NCBI GenBank assembly: GCA_016707895.1
Contig: JADJGV010000002.1
Span: 124,001 to 188,000, forward strand
DNA from: Myxococcales bacterium
Lineage (GTDB): Bacteria > Myxococcota_A > Polyangia > Haliangiales > Haliangiaceae
Direction: 5' to 3'
Length of the DNA stretch: 64,000 nt
Below are positions 17,024-29,101 of this stretch, piece by piece. Every line of letters begins with the position of its first letter. The stretch's first letter is position 1. The notes beneath the pieces were generated by a model. That model was not told the DNA's origin and did no database searches. It worked only from the letters and a program-made list of their open reading frames with translations. The translations under genes and the position numbers were made by a program.

Positions 17024-17998
17024 CACCCCCCATGCTTTGCAGACTTCGCGCCACCCGCAACCCCCCAATATCCCACCGCCCCCTGACGGCTTTCCGACAC
17101 CCGGGGACAGGCTCTACCCATCCAACCACCCGACACCAAAGCACTTTTCGCTCAACATGCGTCGCAAAAAGGGACACTTTCCTACCCTCCAACCATCCGA
17201 GATCGCTTACAAAAACCGCCTCACCGCGGCAGATCGTCCAGCACCCCCGCAAGCCCTTCCGACATCCCCACGTCGCGCGACAGATCTCCCGACAGCCGCG
17301 CGCGCACCTACACGCAGCGGGTGACTCCAAATCACCCACGCCGCCGCGCCCTCCAGCCCATACCCCGCGCGTCACCCAGCCTCCCAGCCGCCTTCCCACT
17401 CCCGCATCCAACCAGCTGATCCTACTCATCTTCTAGCCACTCCCTCCGCCGCCCGCCTCCAGCCCGCCTCCCCAAACCCACTCCCGCCAGCCCCCCTCCG
17501 ACGCCCTCCGCGGCCCGATCACAAAACCCCCGTTTCCAACTCATTCGCGCTCTCATGGCAAATTTTTTTCTCCCGGGGATCTCCCCGTGACGCACCGCAT
17601 CACAACGCTTGGCACAGCGTCCACAGCCTTCTCCACACCCGCGTCCAGCCCCCCGAATCGACGCCGGATTTCCGCCTCAATCCACCGTATCTCACACACA
17701 ATCCACAGCCCGCCCCACAGCTTGTCATGTATGCACCCACACCATCCCTAGTAGGTCGCCCCCCTTGGGCCCCCAAATCTAGTAGCTCTTTTCTTGCGCT
17801 CCCGCAGCGACCCGTCTAGAACCGGGTTCCGCAGCGCGTTTCGTGACGCGCGCGGCATCGGGACGACACGAATCGGTATTTATCCAGGGGATTCATGCAG
17901 ATGCAACCCATCTGCAGTGGGGTCCCTTGTCGCCAAACGCCAGACAGCCGCAGCCGAGCCGAACGCACTTGCAGTTTCCACCGACGCCAGGAGGGGCC
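17024..17998 (+). other. C-rich gene-free region upstream of nrdJ
   Basis: About 970 bp without a supportable gene. The plus strand is strikingly C-rich and G-poor up to about 17.75 kb. A perfect CGGGGA-TC-TCCCCG hairpin (about 17577-17590) follows a run of seven T. Several TCCACA words (17.6-17.72 kb) resemble DnaA-box cores but lack the full 9-mer. No cobalamin riboswitch box was found. The last 250 bp is the likely promoter and leader of nrdJ. Confidence 0.5.
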
Positions 17999-20953
<2,955 letters not shown>

Positions 20954-21002
20954 GCGAAGGCTAGTACTGCAGGGGTGAGCGGCGGGTAGGTGAGTAGACG
21001 AT

Positions 21003-21028
21003 CGAGGCTCCCTGGAAGGGGAGCCTCG
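21003..21028 (+). terminator. Hairpin terminator after nrdJ
   Basis: A perfect 10-bp stem CGAGGCTCCC / GGGAGCCTCG with loop TGGAAG begins 50 bp after the nrdJ stop. No strong T-run follows (TGCTTTGTG). It also marks the boundary to the lower-GC accessory block. Confidence 0.7.
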
Positions 21029-21106
21029 CGGTGCTTTGTGCGAACAGCGCGGAATGGTGTCGCACTCTACCCAGCGCGCGAGCGGCGATCTAAACTCCAA
21101 GGTGCA

Positions 21107-23131
21107 TTGGGGAAGCCAACGGTCTTCGCATTCTGCACTCGGTGGGGGCCCCTTCATGGGGGCATAAACGCCTTCAACGCCGAGCTCTGCAAGGCGCTGG
21201 CGACTCTAGGCGCCGATGTTACTTGCGTGAGCCTCGCTGCCGAAGCGACTGAGGTGGCCGAAGCGTTGCGCGAGGGTGTCCGCTTGGCGCCAGTGGGAAT
21301 AGCAAGTGACGAATACGATGAGTCGATGATCCCGACAGTCGCGGCGCACGTCGATTCACAAGGGGCCCGAAACGCGGACCTATGGATTGGCCACGACGTC
21401 TCTTCAGGCTCGATGGCGTTCGACGCGCAGGCAGCACTTTCAACGGAGATTCCCTGCCTTCTGATTCATCACATGAACTTCCGTGCGTACAAGTCGCTTG
21501 AGGCTCCCGCTGAAGTCGTTGAGCAGAAGTATCGGCAACAACATCGCCTCTTCCAGCGGGCACGCCTGGTCGCAGCAGTAGGCCCGAAACTCGTCAAGTC
21601 AGCAGAAGACCTCCTCAGAAGAACAGACGGGACTCCTCCACGCCCATTCGAGATTATCCCAGGGCTTCCGGCGCCGAAGTTTCTGACCGAGCCAAATCAA
21701 TTCTCGCTCTTCTTCGCCGGACGCTTGACCGGAAAGAGCGCTAGACTGAAGCAGCGAGACCTTGGGATCGCCGCCTTCGGCAGAGCCGTACGCGACTACG
21801 GCCGTGACCTCGGAACCGATCCAGTGCTGACCCTCGTTGGGGCCGCGAATGTCATCGCTCAGCAAGCTGAGTGTCAAGCGCTCGCGGACCGCCATGCGCA
21901 AAGGCGGGCAACCGTGATCGCTCGTCCGTTCATTGAGAGTCGTGACGAAATGCTCACTACACTGCGCGAACAATCGGCGGCGATGATGCTCTCAATTCAC
22001 GAAGGGTTCGGTCTGACCGGCTGGGAGAGCATCGGCGTCGGCGTTCCGCTGATTGCCTCTCGGAACAGTGGCCTCTATGAATACCTTGCCCGTGACCATG
22101 GCGGAGCCGCTCTGGGATGCCTCTTCCACGTTGACATCGCGGCGAGCCATGCAGCGGAGGGCCCATCCGAGAGCGACATCACAGCAGTAGCACAGCAGAT
22201 CGCCAATATCGCACGGGATCCGAAGGGGGCTCGCCGCGACGCACAGAAGCTACGAGGCGAGCTGAAGTCGATCACCTGGACCGAGGCGGCAAGGCATGTC
22301 CTACAGGCATGTGGCGTCGCGCTACCGGCCGCCCCGCCCAGTCGCGCGCGCGGGGCTCCAGCGCACATGGCCAGCGATGCCCTCGCGCTCTTTGACGTAT
22401 ACGAAGCGGCGTGTGAACCATCATACTTCGTTCGGCCAGTTGAACCCGTTCTCAGTCTCGCGCCCGCATCACACACTTGGTTGTTCGGTCCCTCAGGTGC
22501 CGGAAAATCAACGTTCGTGCGTCACAAGGCAATGTCCAGTCCCCGGTACAGGTACATTTGCCTTGCAAGCTGCGTCAATCGGCCACTCCAAGAGGTAATG
22601 ACATTCTTAGCGATCGATATTGCGGAGCGACTGCAGGTTCCTTTCGCGGAGCATCGCGACCGCTCGGTGTCTGACCTGATTCGAGCCATAGCGCGCATAG
22701 TCACAGCTACCCACGTTGTTGAGCCAATCCTGCATCTTGACGAAGTGCCCGTGTCGGTAGAGGCCGAGGGGCATGACTTTGATGCCGCTGTTGGGGCACT
22801 CCTCACGGAGCTAGCGGTCGCAGGTACAACCGCCAATGTCATTGTGTCCTCAGTGAACCGACCGATCTTCAACGCGACGCAGATGCGCATCAAAGAACGG
22901 CTAGTTCTTGAGCAGATGAACCTGTGGACATCTGATGATATCTCAATGTTCATTGAGTTTTTGATGCCAAAGACGGGGCTGTCGATTAGCATGAAGGATC
23001 GGGAATCCATCGCGCGCGCAGCAGGTGGGTCGCCGCGCTTCGTCAAATCATGTTTCCGCACGATGCTGCGCTGCCCTGACTGGTCGCTAACGAGGGTTAT
23101 CGCGCAGACACAAAGTGAGCTGCAGACATGA
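21107..23131 (+). CDS. GT4-type glycosyltransferase fused to a P-loop NTPase
   Basis: About 674 residues with an unusual two-domain layout. Residues 1-400 form a GT-B glycosyltransferase. WGPLHGGINAFN near the N-terminus is the donor/acceptor loop, FFAGRLTG opens the second Rossmann domain, and HEGFGLTGWE (E298-E306) is the intact E-x7-E nucleotide-sugar motif of family GT4. A short Pro/Ala linker leads to a P-loop NTPase (about 430-674) with Walker A GPSGAGKST (461-469) and Walker B ILHLDE (541-546). The start is uncertain: TTG 21107 lies 10 bases after TAAACT, and GTG 21038 is an alternative. GC content is visibly lower than on the left. It overlaps the next gene by ATGA. I do not recognise a described family with this fusion. 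A role in defence or intracellular conflict is inferred from context. Confidence 0.75.
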   Translation: MGKPTVFAFCTRWGPLHGGINAFNAELCKALATLGADVTCVSLAAEATEVAEALREGVRLAPVGIASDEYDESMIPTVAAHVDSQGARNADLWIGHDVSSGSMAFDAQAALSTEIPCLLIHHMNFRAYKSLEAPAEVVEQKYRQQHRLFQRARLVAAVGPKLVKSAEDLLRRTDGTPPRPFEIIPGLPAPKFLTEPNQFSLFFAGRLTGKSARLKQRDLGIAAFGRAVRDYGRDLGTDPVLTLVGAANVIAQQAECQALADRHAQRRATVIARPFIESRDEMLTTLREQSAAMMLSIHEGFGLTGWESIGVGVPLIASRNSGLYEYLARDHGGAALGCLFHVDIAASHAAEGPSESDITAVAQQIANIARDPKGARRDAQKLRGELKSITWTEAARHVLQACGVALPAAPPSRARGAPAHMASDALALFDVYEAACEPSYFVRPVEPVLSLAPASHTWLFGPSGAGKSTFVRHKAMSSPRYRYICLASCVNRPLQEVMTFLAIDIAERLQVPFAEHRDRSVSDLIRAIARIVTATHVVEPILHLDEVPVSVEAEGHDFDAAVGALLTELAVAGTTANVIVSSVNRPIFNATQMRIKERLVLEQMNLWTSDDISMFIEFLMPKTGLSISMKDRESIARAAGGSPRFVKSCFRTMLRCPDWSLTRVIAQTQSELQT

Positions 23132-25701
23132 ACAAAGCACTTGGCGCAGCGACGATCATCCCCCCGGCGCTGTACGTTCACCGAGACGCCGACCGACAGT
23201 TGCGCCGCGTCGTCGAGGAGATGGGCCGGCCTGGCTACGTACTAGTTGCGCGTCAAATGGGCAAGACCAATCTTCTTCTCAACGCCAAGCGCGAATTGCA
23301 GCAAGCCGGGGACTACTTCCTGTACGTCGACCTCTCGAATCAGTTCTCTTCTGCACAGGCGTGCTTTCGCAACATCATTGACACGGCGCTGGATTCGTCA
23401 GACTTCACCTGGAGCACGGCTGCTGAGCGGTGCCGCGCAATAAGAAAAGAAGGCCTGCCCGACCACAAAGAGCATGAGCGAGAACTCCGCGCCCTCCTGC
23501 GGGACGTGAGCGGAAAGCTTGTCGTGATCTTGGACGAAGTGGATTCCCTCACCGCGAGCCCGTTCTCGGATCACATCTTTGCGCAGATTCGAAGCGTCTA
23601 CTTCTCGCGCGTCAATATTCAAGAATTCGAGAGGTTGACGTACGTACTGTCGGGCGTAGCCGAACCAAGCGAACTGATCAAGAATGCAAAATTGTCTCCA
23701 TTCAACATTGGAGAGAAGATCTACCTTGACGATTTCAGCGAGGAAGAATTCGAGTGCTTCCTTGCGAAGGCTGGCCTCTCACTTTCCCCAGATGTATCCG
23801 CGCGGATCTTTCACTGGACGCGCGGAAATCCCCGCATGAGTTGGGACACATGCGCTGCAATAGAAGACCGCGCACTCGCAGGAACCGTGACACCCTCCAC
23901 CGTTGATGAGGTCGTCCGCTCGCTGTACCTGACATCGTATGACCGGGCGCCGATTGATCACATCCGCACACTGACAGAACAGTCGCCTGAAATCCGTGGC
24001 GCGCTGACTGAGATTCGGTATTCAAAAGGCGCGCACATCTCCGATAGCGCTTGGTCGCGCCTTTACCTCTCCGGAATCGTAACTTCAAACCGGTCAGAAG
24101 TGCGCATCAAGAATCCGGTCGTGGAGAAGGCACTCTCGACCCAGTGGCTCGAAGAGGTCGAGCGCGCCAAAACTGGCCTTCTAAAGATGGCTGACGATCG
24201 CCGCGCACTGGGGCGCCTGGAACAAGCGAAGACGTTGTATCAGGAATACCTCCTCACGGGCAATCCCAGCGAGGATAAGCGGGCTCATGCAATTGACGGA
24301 TTGTTCTGCTGCGAAATCGAAGCAGGGAAGTTCGCGGAAGCCATCGGATGGCTAGAGCGGGCGCGCTGGGACCGCTCTAGATACCCCGCCCTGTACTTCA
24401 CGCAGCGTCGGAAGGAGGGCATTTGCCACTTCTCGCTTGAGCAGTACCGAGAGAGCATTCAGTGTTTTGAAGAGTGCTTGGAGTCGTCAACAGAAGATCG
24501 TCAGCGCGTTCAAGACCTCCTGAACTTGGCGTCTGCGCTCTTTCGCGCCGACGCGAAGCAGTATTGCGACCGCGTCATTGAGCTCTATGAAACCGTGATC
24601 AAAACGCCGTACCCTCCTGGCCGAGGAACACACGAGCCCCGCAACGTTGAAGTCATTGCACGGTTCAATCTCGGGCGAGTCTACTTCACCAACGGGCAGA
24701 TCGAGCCCGCGCGGCAACACCTGATGGCTGCGATACACGTCGCGACTCAGCCCGAGCAGGCGGTCCTGTTGGCCGACCTCGTGCGCTTGACGACGCAGTC
24801 GGATGTTCAACGCGAATTGCTTGAAAAGTGCGTCGATCTGATTCTTGAAGAGAAGCTCTTGCCGAGTCGGACGCGCCGCTTTACGGAGCTCCACTTCACA
24901 GTCGCAGATTTGCATGCCCTGATAGCGGCGGCCTACGAAATCGATGAAACGCAGTTCGATAGACTGATGCAATATGTGGCTGATTCGTGGGTCGAAATGC
25001 GTGCTGTTGGGTTCGGCTACGAGACGTTGCTGGCACGCTTGATGGAACGCCCTGAGATCATGCGCAAGTTTGTCGCGCGGGTGTTTGACGTAGCGGAGGC
25101 GTCAGGTGACGAAAAGGATGTTGCGGTGAGCGCCAAACTCCTCGCCTTCTACGCAAAAGACCCCCAGGTGAGATCGCGGTACTTCGAGAGATACGTGTCA
25201 TATCTGGCAAATCGATCTGATGAGCCCGCTTTGGACAGGCTTGATTTTCAGCTTCTTGTGACGCACGTGAATGGGCTGTTTCAAGAGGGGCGATTCGACG
25301 AAGTGTCGTCGCTGCTGGGGCGGCTGGATTCTGTCACATCACGGGGGCCTGCTGACGTAGGAGTCTTGTTCGCCTATTTTCGCATGGCACTTGCTCGCGT
25401 GTCACTGATGAAGGAGCAAGAAGTGGCGGCCGCGCGTCAGATCTTGGAGATGGTCACTGAGGACAAGAAGTGGACATGGCTGGGGCGAGGTGACGTGCGC
25501 GAGATTCGAAAAGGGGCGTCCGTGGCGGTTTTTGAGTCGGCGGAGCCCGTGAAACCGTTTGTACGGCTTGGTCGAAAGATCAATCGGAATGAGGTCGTGC
25601 GAGTTAGGTACGCCGATGGACGGGTCTTGAGTACAAAATACAAGAAGGTGGAGCGAGACATACAGGATGGCTTGTGCGTCTTGGAGAGCGCGAGTCGGTA
25701 G
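23128..25701 (+). CDS. AAA_35-like ATPase with TPR tail, partner of the GT-NTPase
   Basis: An 857-residue protein. The N-terminal YVHRDADRQLRRVV, Walker A VARQMGKTN (40-48) and Walker B VVILDEVDSL (about 129-138) match the AAA-like_35 (STAND-related) ATPases, followed by a winged-helix-like stretch to about residue 345. Residues 350-780 are helical repeats of TPR type (for example RALGRLEQAKTLYQEYL, FAEAIGWLERARW). The last 60 residues look like a small beta-barrel (VRVRYADGRVLSTKYKKV). ATG 23128 overlaps the preceding stop, so the two proteins are made together and likely interact. AAA_35 ATPases with repeat tails often act as sensor/switch modules of conflict systems; that role here is inferred. 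Confidence 0.75.
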   Translation: MNKALGAATIIPPALYVHRDADRQLRRVVEEMGRPGYVLVARQMGKTNLLLNAKRELQQAGDYFLYVDLSNQFSSAQACFRNIIDTALDSSDFTWSTAAERCRAIRKEGLPDHKEHERELRALLRDVSGKLVVILDEVDSLTASPFSDHIFAQIRSVYFSRVNIQEFERLTYVLSGVAEPSELIKNAKLSPFNIGEKIYLDDFSEEEFECFLAKAGLSLSPDVSARIFHWTRGNPRMSWDTCAAIEDRALAGTVTPSTVDEVVRSLYLTSYDRAPIDHIRTLTEQSPEIRGALTEIRYSKGAHISDSAWSRLYLSGIVTSNRSEVRIKNPVVEKALSTQWLEEVERAKTGLLKMADDRRALGRLEQAKTLYQEYLLTGNPSEDKRAHAIDGLFCCEIEAGKFAEAIGWLERARWDRSRYPALYFTQRRKEGICHFSLEQYRESIQCFEECLESSTEDRQRVQDLLNLASALFRADAKQYCDRVIELYETVIKTPYPPGRGTHEPRNVEVIARFNLGRVYFTNGQIEPARQHLMAAIHVATQPEQAVLLADLVRLTTQSDVQRELLEKCVDLILEEKLLPSRTRRFTELHFTVADLHALIAAAYEIDETQFDRLMQYVADSWVEMRAVGFGYETLLARLMERPEIMRKFVARVFDVAEASGDEKDVAVSAKLLAFYAKDPQVRSRYFERYVSYLANRSDEPALDRLDFQLLVTHVNGLFQEGRFDEVSSLLGRLDSVTSRGPADVGVLFAYFRMALARVSLMKEQEVAAARQILEMVTEDKKWTWLGRGDVREIRKGASVAVFESAEPVKPFVRLGRKINRNEVVRVRYADGRVLSTKYKKVERDIQDGLCVLESASR

Positions 25702-25710
25702 GTGCCGCTC

Positions 25711-25792
25711 GGATCGCGGTCGCAACCCATCGGATCGCACGTGCTCGCGAACCCGGCCCGAGAACCGGGTCGCAACCGATCGGATCGCACGT
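25711..25792 (+). repeat. REP-like repeat, two copies (25711-25742, 25761-25792)
   Basis: The two copies share GGTCGCAACC, then ATCGGATCGCACGT. They begin 10 bases after the stop of the AAA-TPR gene and are the leftmost members of a family of about 28 copies in the window. Confidence 0.85.
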
Positions 25793-26310
25793 AAGGGGTG
25801 ATGGTCGGCGAATCGCGTCGCCGAATCTCCTGCCCGTCGCCCGCCGAAAGCACCGCCGCCCGACCGGCCAGGGGTGACTCCTGGCGGGCCGGGCAGCGAG
25901 GCGATGAGGGCGGGGAGGGTGGCGCGTCAGCGCGAGGGCGTGGCGGGCGGCGGTCAGGCGAGCGCGCGGTCGGCGTCGTCGATGCCGCGGAGCCAGGTGG
26001 CGGCGAGGTTGTCGGGCGCGGGGATGTACCAGCGGGGGCGAACGAGGGCGCCGGGCGGGTAGCTGGCGGTGATGGCGGCGGCGATCTCGTCGCTGTCGGC
26101 CTTGGCCAGCTTGCGGAGGCGCTCGGAGGCGCGCAGGTAGCGGTCACGGAAGGTGGCGTAGGCGGCGAGGAAGCGGTCTCGGACGCGGGCGCAGAAGGCG
26201 TGGCACGCGGGCGCGGGCGAGCGCTCGAGCTTTGTGGCGGGCGTGGCGGCGGGATCCTGGGTGACCAAGCGCTCGATGCCGAGGACGGCGGCGCCGGCGT
26301 GCTCGGCTGA
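25793..26310 (-). pseudogene. RAYT-like transposase, C-terminal fragment with 3' flank
   Basis: Minus-strand bases 26310-25954 encode about 118 residues matching the C-terminal third of the intact transposase at 29102-30097: RSPAPACHAFCARVRDRFLA, LRASERLRKLAK and DNLAATWLRGIDDAD are shared. Bases 25793-25953 match the intact copy's 3' flank almost base for base. The N-terminal two-thirds with the catalytic motif is missing, so this is a dead remnant. Confidence 0.85.
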
Positions 26311-26417
26311 TCGCTCACGTTGCAGCCAATTGGATCCCTGCGACGCTCACCCTTTTCGGGCGCTTACGATGCGCCGCGGTCTGAGCGACGATGCCCGCAC
26401 CCGGCGCCTACGCTGGC

Positions 26418-26464
26418 TTGACATTCTTCGTGTCCGCGCTACACTGTGAAATACCAACGAGGAG
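26418..26464 (+). promoter_or_regulatory. Sigma70-type promoter and Shine-Dalgarno of the SIR2-STAND gene
   Basis: TTGACA (26418-26423) and TACACT (26440-26445) are 16 bp apart. AGGAG (26460-26464) stands 8 bases before GTG 26473. This is the best consensus promoter in the window and differs from the leaderless style of the resident genes. Confidence 0.75.
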
Positions 26465-26472
26465 AAGGGCCT

Positions 26473-28869
26473 GTGATCGAGAAGGACCTATCGGAGCGGC
26501 TGATTGCGGGCGTTCGCAGCGCTAAGTACTCTCTCCTCGTCGGAGCGGGGTTCTCCCGCGTCGCGACTTCCGCGGACGGACGCCCGTTGCCCATTGGCCA
26601 GGAGCTATCAAATGAGCTCGCACGGCAGTTCTCGATGCCGGAGAATCACCCCCTTGCACGGCTTTGGGGGGCGCTGCCGACGCCGCAACGCGAGAATGCG
26701 CTGGCAAGTCGCTTCAAAGGGTGCATTGTAGCCTCGCACGAGATTCCAGTTCACCGGTTGGTTTGGAGAACAATCTACTCATTCAACGTCGACGACGTGG
26801 TAGAGAAGCTCTACGCATCGCCGGATGCAAAGCAAGCCCTTGTTTCCACAGGCCATCGCGAGCCATACGCTACCAACGAGTCAATCGCCGAGGTGCGATG
26901 TGTGCATCTACATGGCTCGGTGCTGCACCCCAGCGGCGGGTACGTCTTCTCCACGAGCGAGTATGGGCGCTCGACCGTGAACCATACCGCGTGGGGGCCA
27001 GCATTTGCCGATGAACTCGCAGCTTCTCCCTTCATCGTTCTCGGATGTTCCCTTGACGAATACGACATCGAACATCACCTCGCCCGACGCGGCGGAATCG
27101 AGCCGTCTCGAGAGACTCTGCCATCGTTGTTTGTCTCCCCAAATGCAGACAGCGTCGTTCAGGCTGCGGCGGCTCGCTTCGGTCTTGCGTATGTCAACGC
27201 GACGGCGTCCGACTTCGTCAAATGGCTTGTTCAAGCGTGCGAGCCAATCCCAACTCCGACAGAGCTATTGGTCCCCACCGCCTCAAGCGACTTGTACAGC
27301 CCTTCGCCGTCAGCCAGAGATTTGCGGATCTTTCACCGACAGTTCCTGTGGGTGCGTGAGGATGAACTCCCAACCGACCGTGAGCATGACAACTTCCTCC
27401 GCGGACTTGAGCCTGCCTGGAGTGACCTGCGCGCAAAAAGGGACATTCTACGACACGATGTGAACCGGATCGTCGCTCGCGTTCGCACACTCGTTGAGAG
27501 CAAGGCGGCTGTGCCTCCACTGCTGGTCCTTGACTCCGCTCCAGGCGGAGGGAAGACAACAGTACTGATGCGCGCTGCATTGACGCTCGAGGAGACCGGC
27601 ATCAAGAGTTTCTACTTCTCCGGGCGTGAGCGCCTCTCAACAATTGCCGCAGCAGAGTGCCTTGAGAGGATCAAAGGGCCGGCGGCACTGTTGATAATGG
27701 AGAGACTCGGAGGGCGGAACCTCCAAGTTGCGATAGTTGGCGCAGATCGCGAGAACCGGTCGAGCAGACTTCGGAGTCGGCTCGCCGGCCTGGGCCCTGA
27801 GCAAGTGCGACTTCAGGAATTGAGCCTCGGCGAGGCGACGGACCTAGTCCGCAAGATGCGCAGCGAAGGGCTCCTAGGTCTCAAAGGAAAGCGGCCTGAT
27901 TCGGCGCTGGTCGCGCTCGCCCGCGGCCGCGACCTCCTTGTCGCAATGTGTGAATTGTCTGGCGGCGAGCGCCGATTTGATGAAATCGTTCGTTCGGTGT
28001 GGAACTCAGTGTCGACACCCGGCCTGCGGCGTGTGCTGGCTTTGGTTGCATTGGGTCACTCGCTTGGCTACCCAGTGAAGACTGCCGTGGTGCAAGGTGC
28101 CTCCGAAGAGCCAATACGAAGCATATTTAGCGCGATCGGAAGCGGCGAGTTGGAGGGAATATTGTACCGAACTGGATATGCAGGTGAATATCTGAATACG
28201 CAGCATCGCGTCATAGCAAGCCGAATTGTGCGCGCTGTCGTGCCAGAGGGTGAGCTCTTTGACTGCTTTGTCATGTTGGCCCGCAAATTGGCGCCCTATG
28301 TCTCTAGAAAAACAATCATCGCACGCACGGTAGAGGCGAGGTTGGCTGGGCGTCTGCTGGATTTCGATCCGAATGTGAGCGAGACGCTCGGGAAGAGGAG
28401 TCGCGAGTTTTATGCAAACATCAAGGACGCGTGGGAGTGGAACTCGAGATACTGGGAGCAGTTGGCGCTCTTGGAGTTGCAAGAAGGGAACCTAAGTGTT
28501 GCTGTATCGCATGCTGAACAGGCGATCGGAGTCGAGGAGCATCCGCTTACCTATACAACATACGCGAAGGTGTTGATGCGAGCTGCGGAGCATGCCCCTG
28601 GCGAGCGAGACGGATTCCTGTATCTTGCCGAAGCGCGTCATGCCGTCAATCACGCAATTGCGCTTCGTCACAGGACGAGTCTGCGGGATGAGCACGCCCA
28701 TCACGTTGGAATTGATGGCGCGATTCGATTCTTTCAGCGTCACAGGCTTAGCCCAGACAACCACTGGCGTGACTGGGTAGACACGCTGCTCGCGGAGGCA
28801 GATTCCCAATTTCCACGATTGCTAGTGTGGGCCGCACTGCGGCAGCGGTGGACTGCTCTATGCGTGTAG
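26473..28869 (+). CDS. SIR2-STAND NTPase, candidate antiphage protein (Avs5-like layout)
   Basis: A 798-residue protein. The N-terminal SIR2-like domain (1-230) has LLVGAGFSR (about 20-28, the GAG nucleotide loop), YSFNVDD (about 102-108) and VHLHGS (144-149, with the catalytic-type His). After a linker comes a P-loop NTPase with Walker A APGGGKTT (about 355-362); Walker B is less clear (LLIMERLGG). A helical C-terminal half with repeat-like segments follows. This order, NAD-consuming SIR2, STAND NTPase, helical sensor, is that of known SIR2-STAND antiphage proteins, which deplete NAD+ on detecting phage proteins. GTG 26473 is chosen because of the promoter and Shine-Dalgarno sequence. It is bracketed by REP and RAYT sequences on both sides, suggesting it was acquired as a cassette. 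Confidence 0.82.
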   Translation: MIEKDLSERLIAGVRSAKYSLLVGAGFSRVATSADGRPLPIGQELSNELARQFSMPENHPLARLWGALPTPQRENALASRFKGCIVASHEIPVHRLVWRTIYSFNVDDVVEKLYASPDAKQALVSTGHREPYATNESIAEVRCVHLHGSVLHPSGGYVFSTSEYGRSTVNHTAWGPAFADELAASPFIVLGCSLDEYDIEHHLARRGGIEPSRETLPSLFVSPNADSVVQAAAARFGLAYVNATASDFVKWLVQACEPIPTPTELLVPTASSDLYSPSPSARDLRIFHRQFLWVREDELPTDREHDNFLRGLEPAWSDLRAKRDILRHDVNRIVARVRTLVESKAAVPPLLVLDSAPGGGKTTVLMRAALTLEETGIKSFYFSGRERLSTIAAAECLERIKGPAALLIMERLGGRNLQVAIVGADRENRSSRLRSRLAGLGPEQVRLQELSLGEATDLVRKMRSEGLLGLKGKRPDSALVALARGRDLLVAMCELSGGERRFDEIVRSVWNSVSTPGLRRVLALVALGHSLGYPVKTAVVQGASEEPIRSIFSAIGSGELEGILYRTGYAGEYLNTQHRVIASRIVRAVVPEGELFDCFVMLARKLAPYVSRKTIIARTVEARLAGRLLDFDPNVSETLGKRSREFYANIKDAWEWNSRYWEQLALLELQEGNLSVAVSHAEQAIGVEEHPLTYTTYAKVLMRAAEHAPGERDGFLYLAEARHAVNHAIALRHRTSLRDEHAHHVGIDGAIRFFQRHRLSPDNHWRDWVDTLLAEADSQFPRLLVWAALRQRWTALCV

Positions 28870-28876
28870 GAGTTCC

Positions 28877-28940
28877 CCAAGAACCCAAGCACCGGGTCGC
28901 AACCCCCAAGCACCGGGTCGCAACCCATCGGATCGCACGT
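28877..28940 (+). repeat. REP-like repeat, two copies at the 3' flank of the RAYT gene
   Basis: ACCGGGTCGCAACC occurs twice 20 bp apart, the second copy continuing to the full unit ending ATCGGATCGCACGT. About 160 bp separates it from the transposase stop. This block together with the flank to 29101 is copied at 25.8 kb and partly at 35.6 and 52.35 kb. Confidence 0.85.
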
Positions 28941-29101
28941 GAGGGGTGATAGTCGGCGAATCGCGTCGCCGAATCTCGGGCGCGTCGCCCGCCGAAGGCA
29001 CCGCCGCCCGACCGGCCAGGGGTGACTCCTGTCGGGCCGGGCCGGCGAGCGATGGGGGCGGGGGAGGGTGGCGCGTCAGCGCAAGGGCGTGCGGGCGGCG
29101 C

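Noticed and set aside
17560..17600. T7 run plus CGGGGATCTCCCCG as a terminator
   Set aside because: On the plus strand the T-run comes before the hairpin, and on the minus strand the hairpin is followed by A, so neither direction fits.
17600..17730. Replication origin from TCCACA words
   Set aside because: Only partial matches to the DnaA box were found, there is no AT-rich unwinding region and no dnaA or dnaN nearby.
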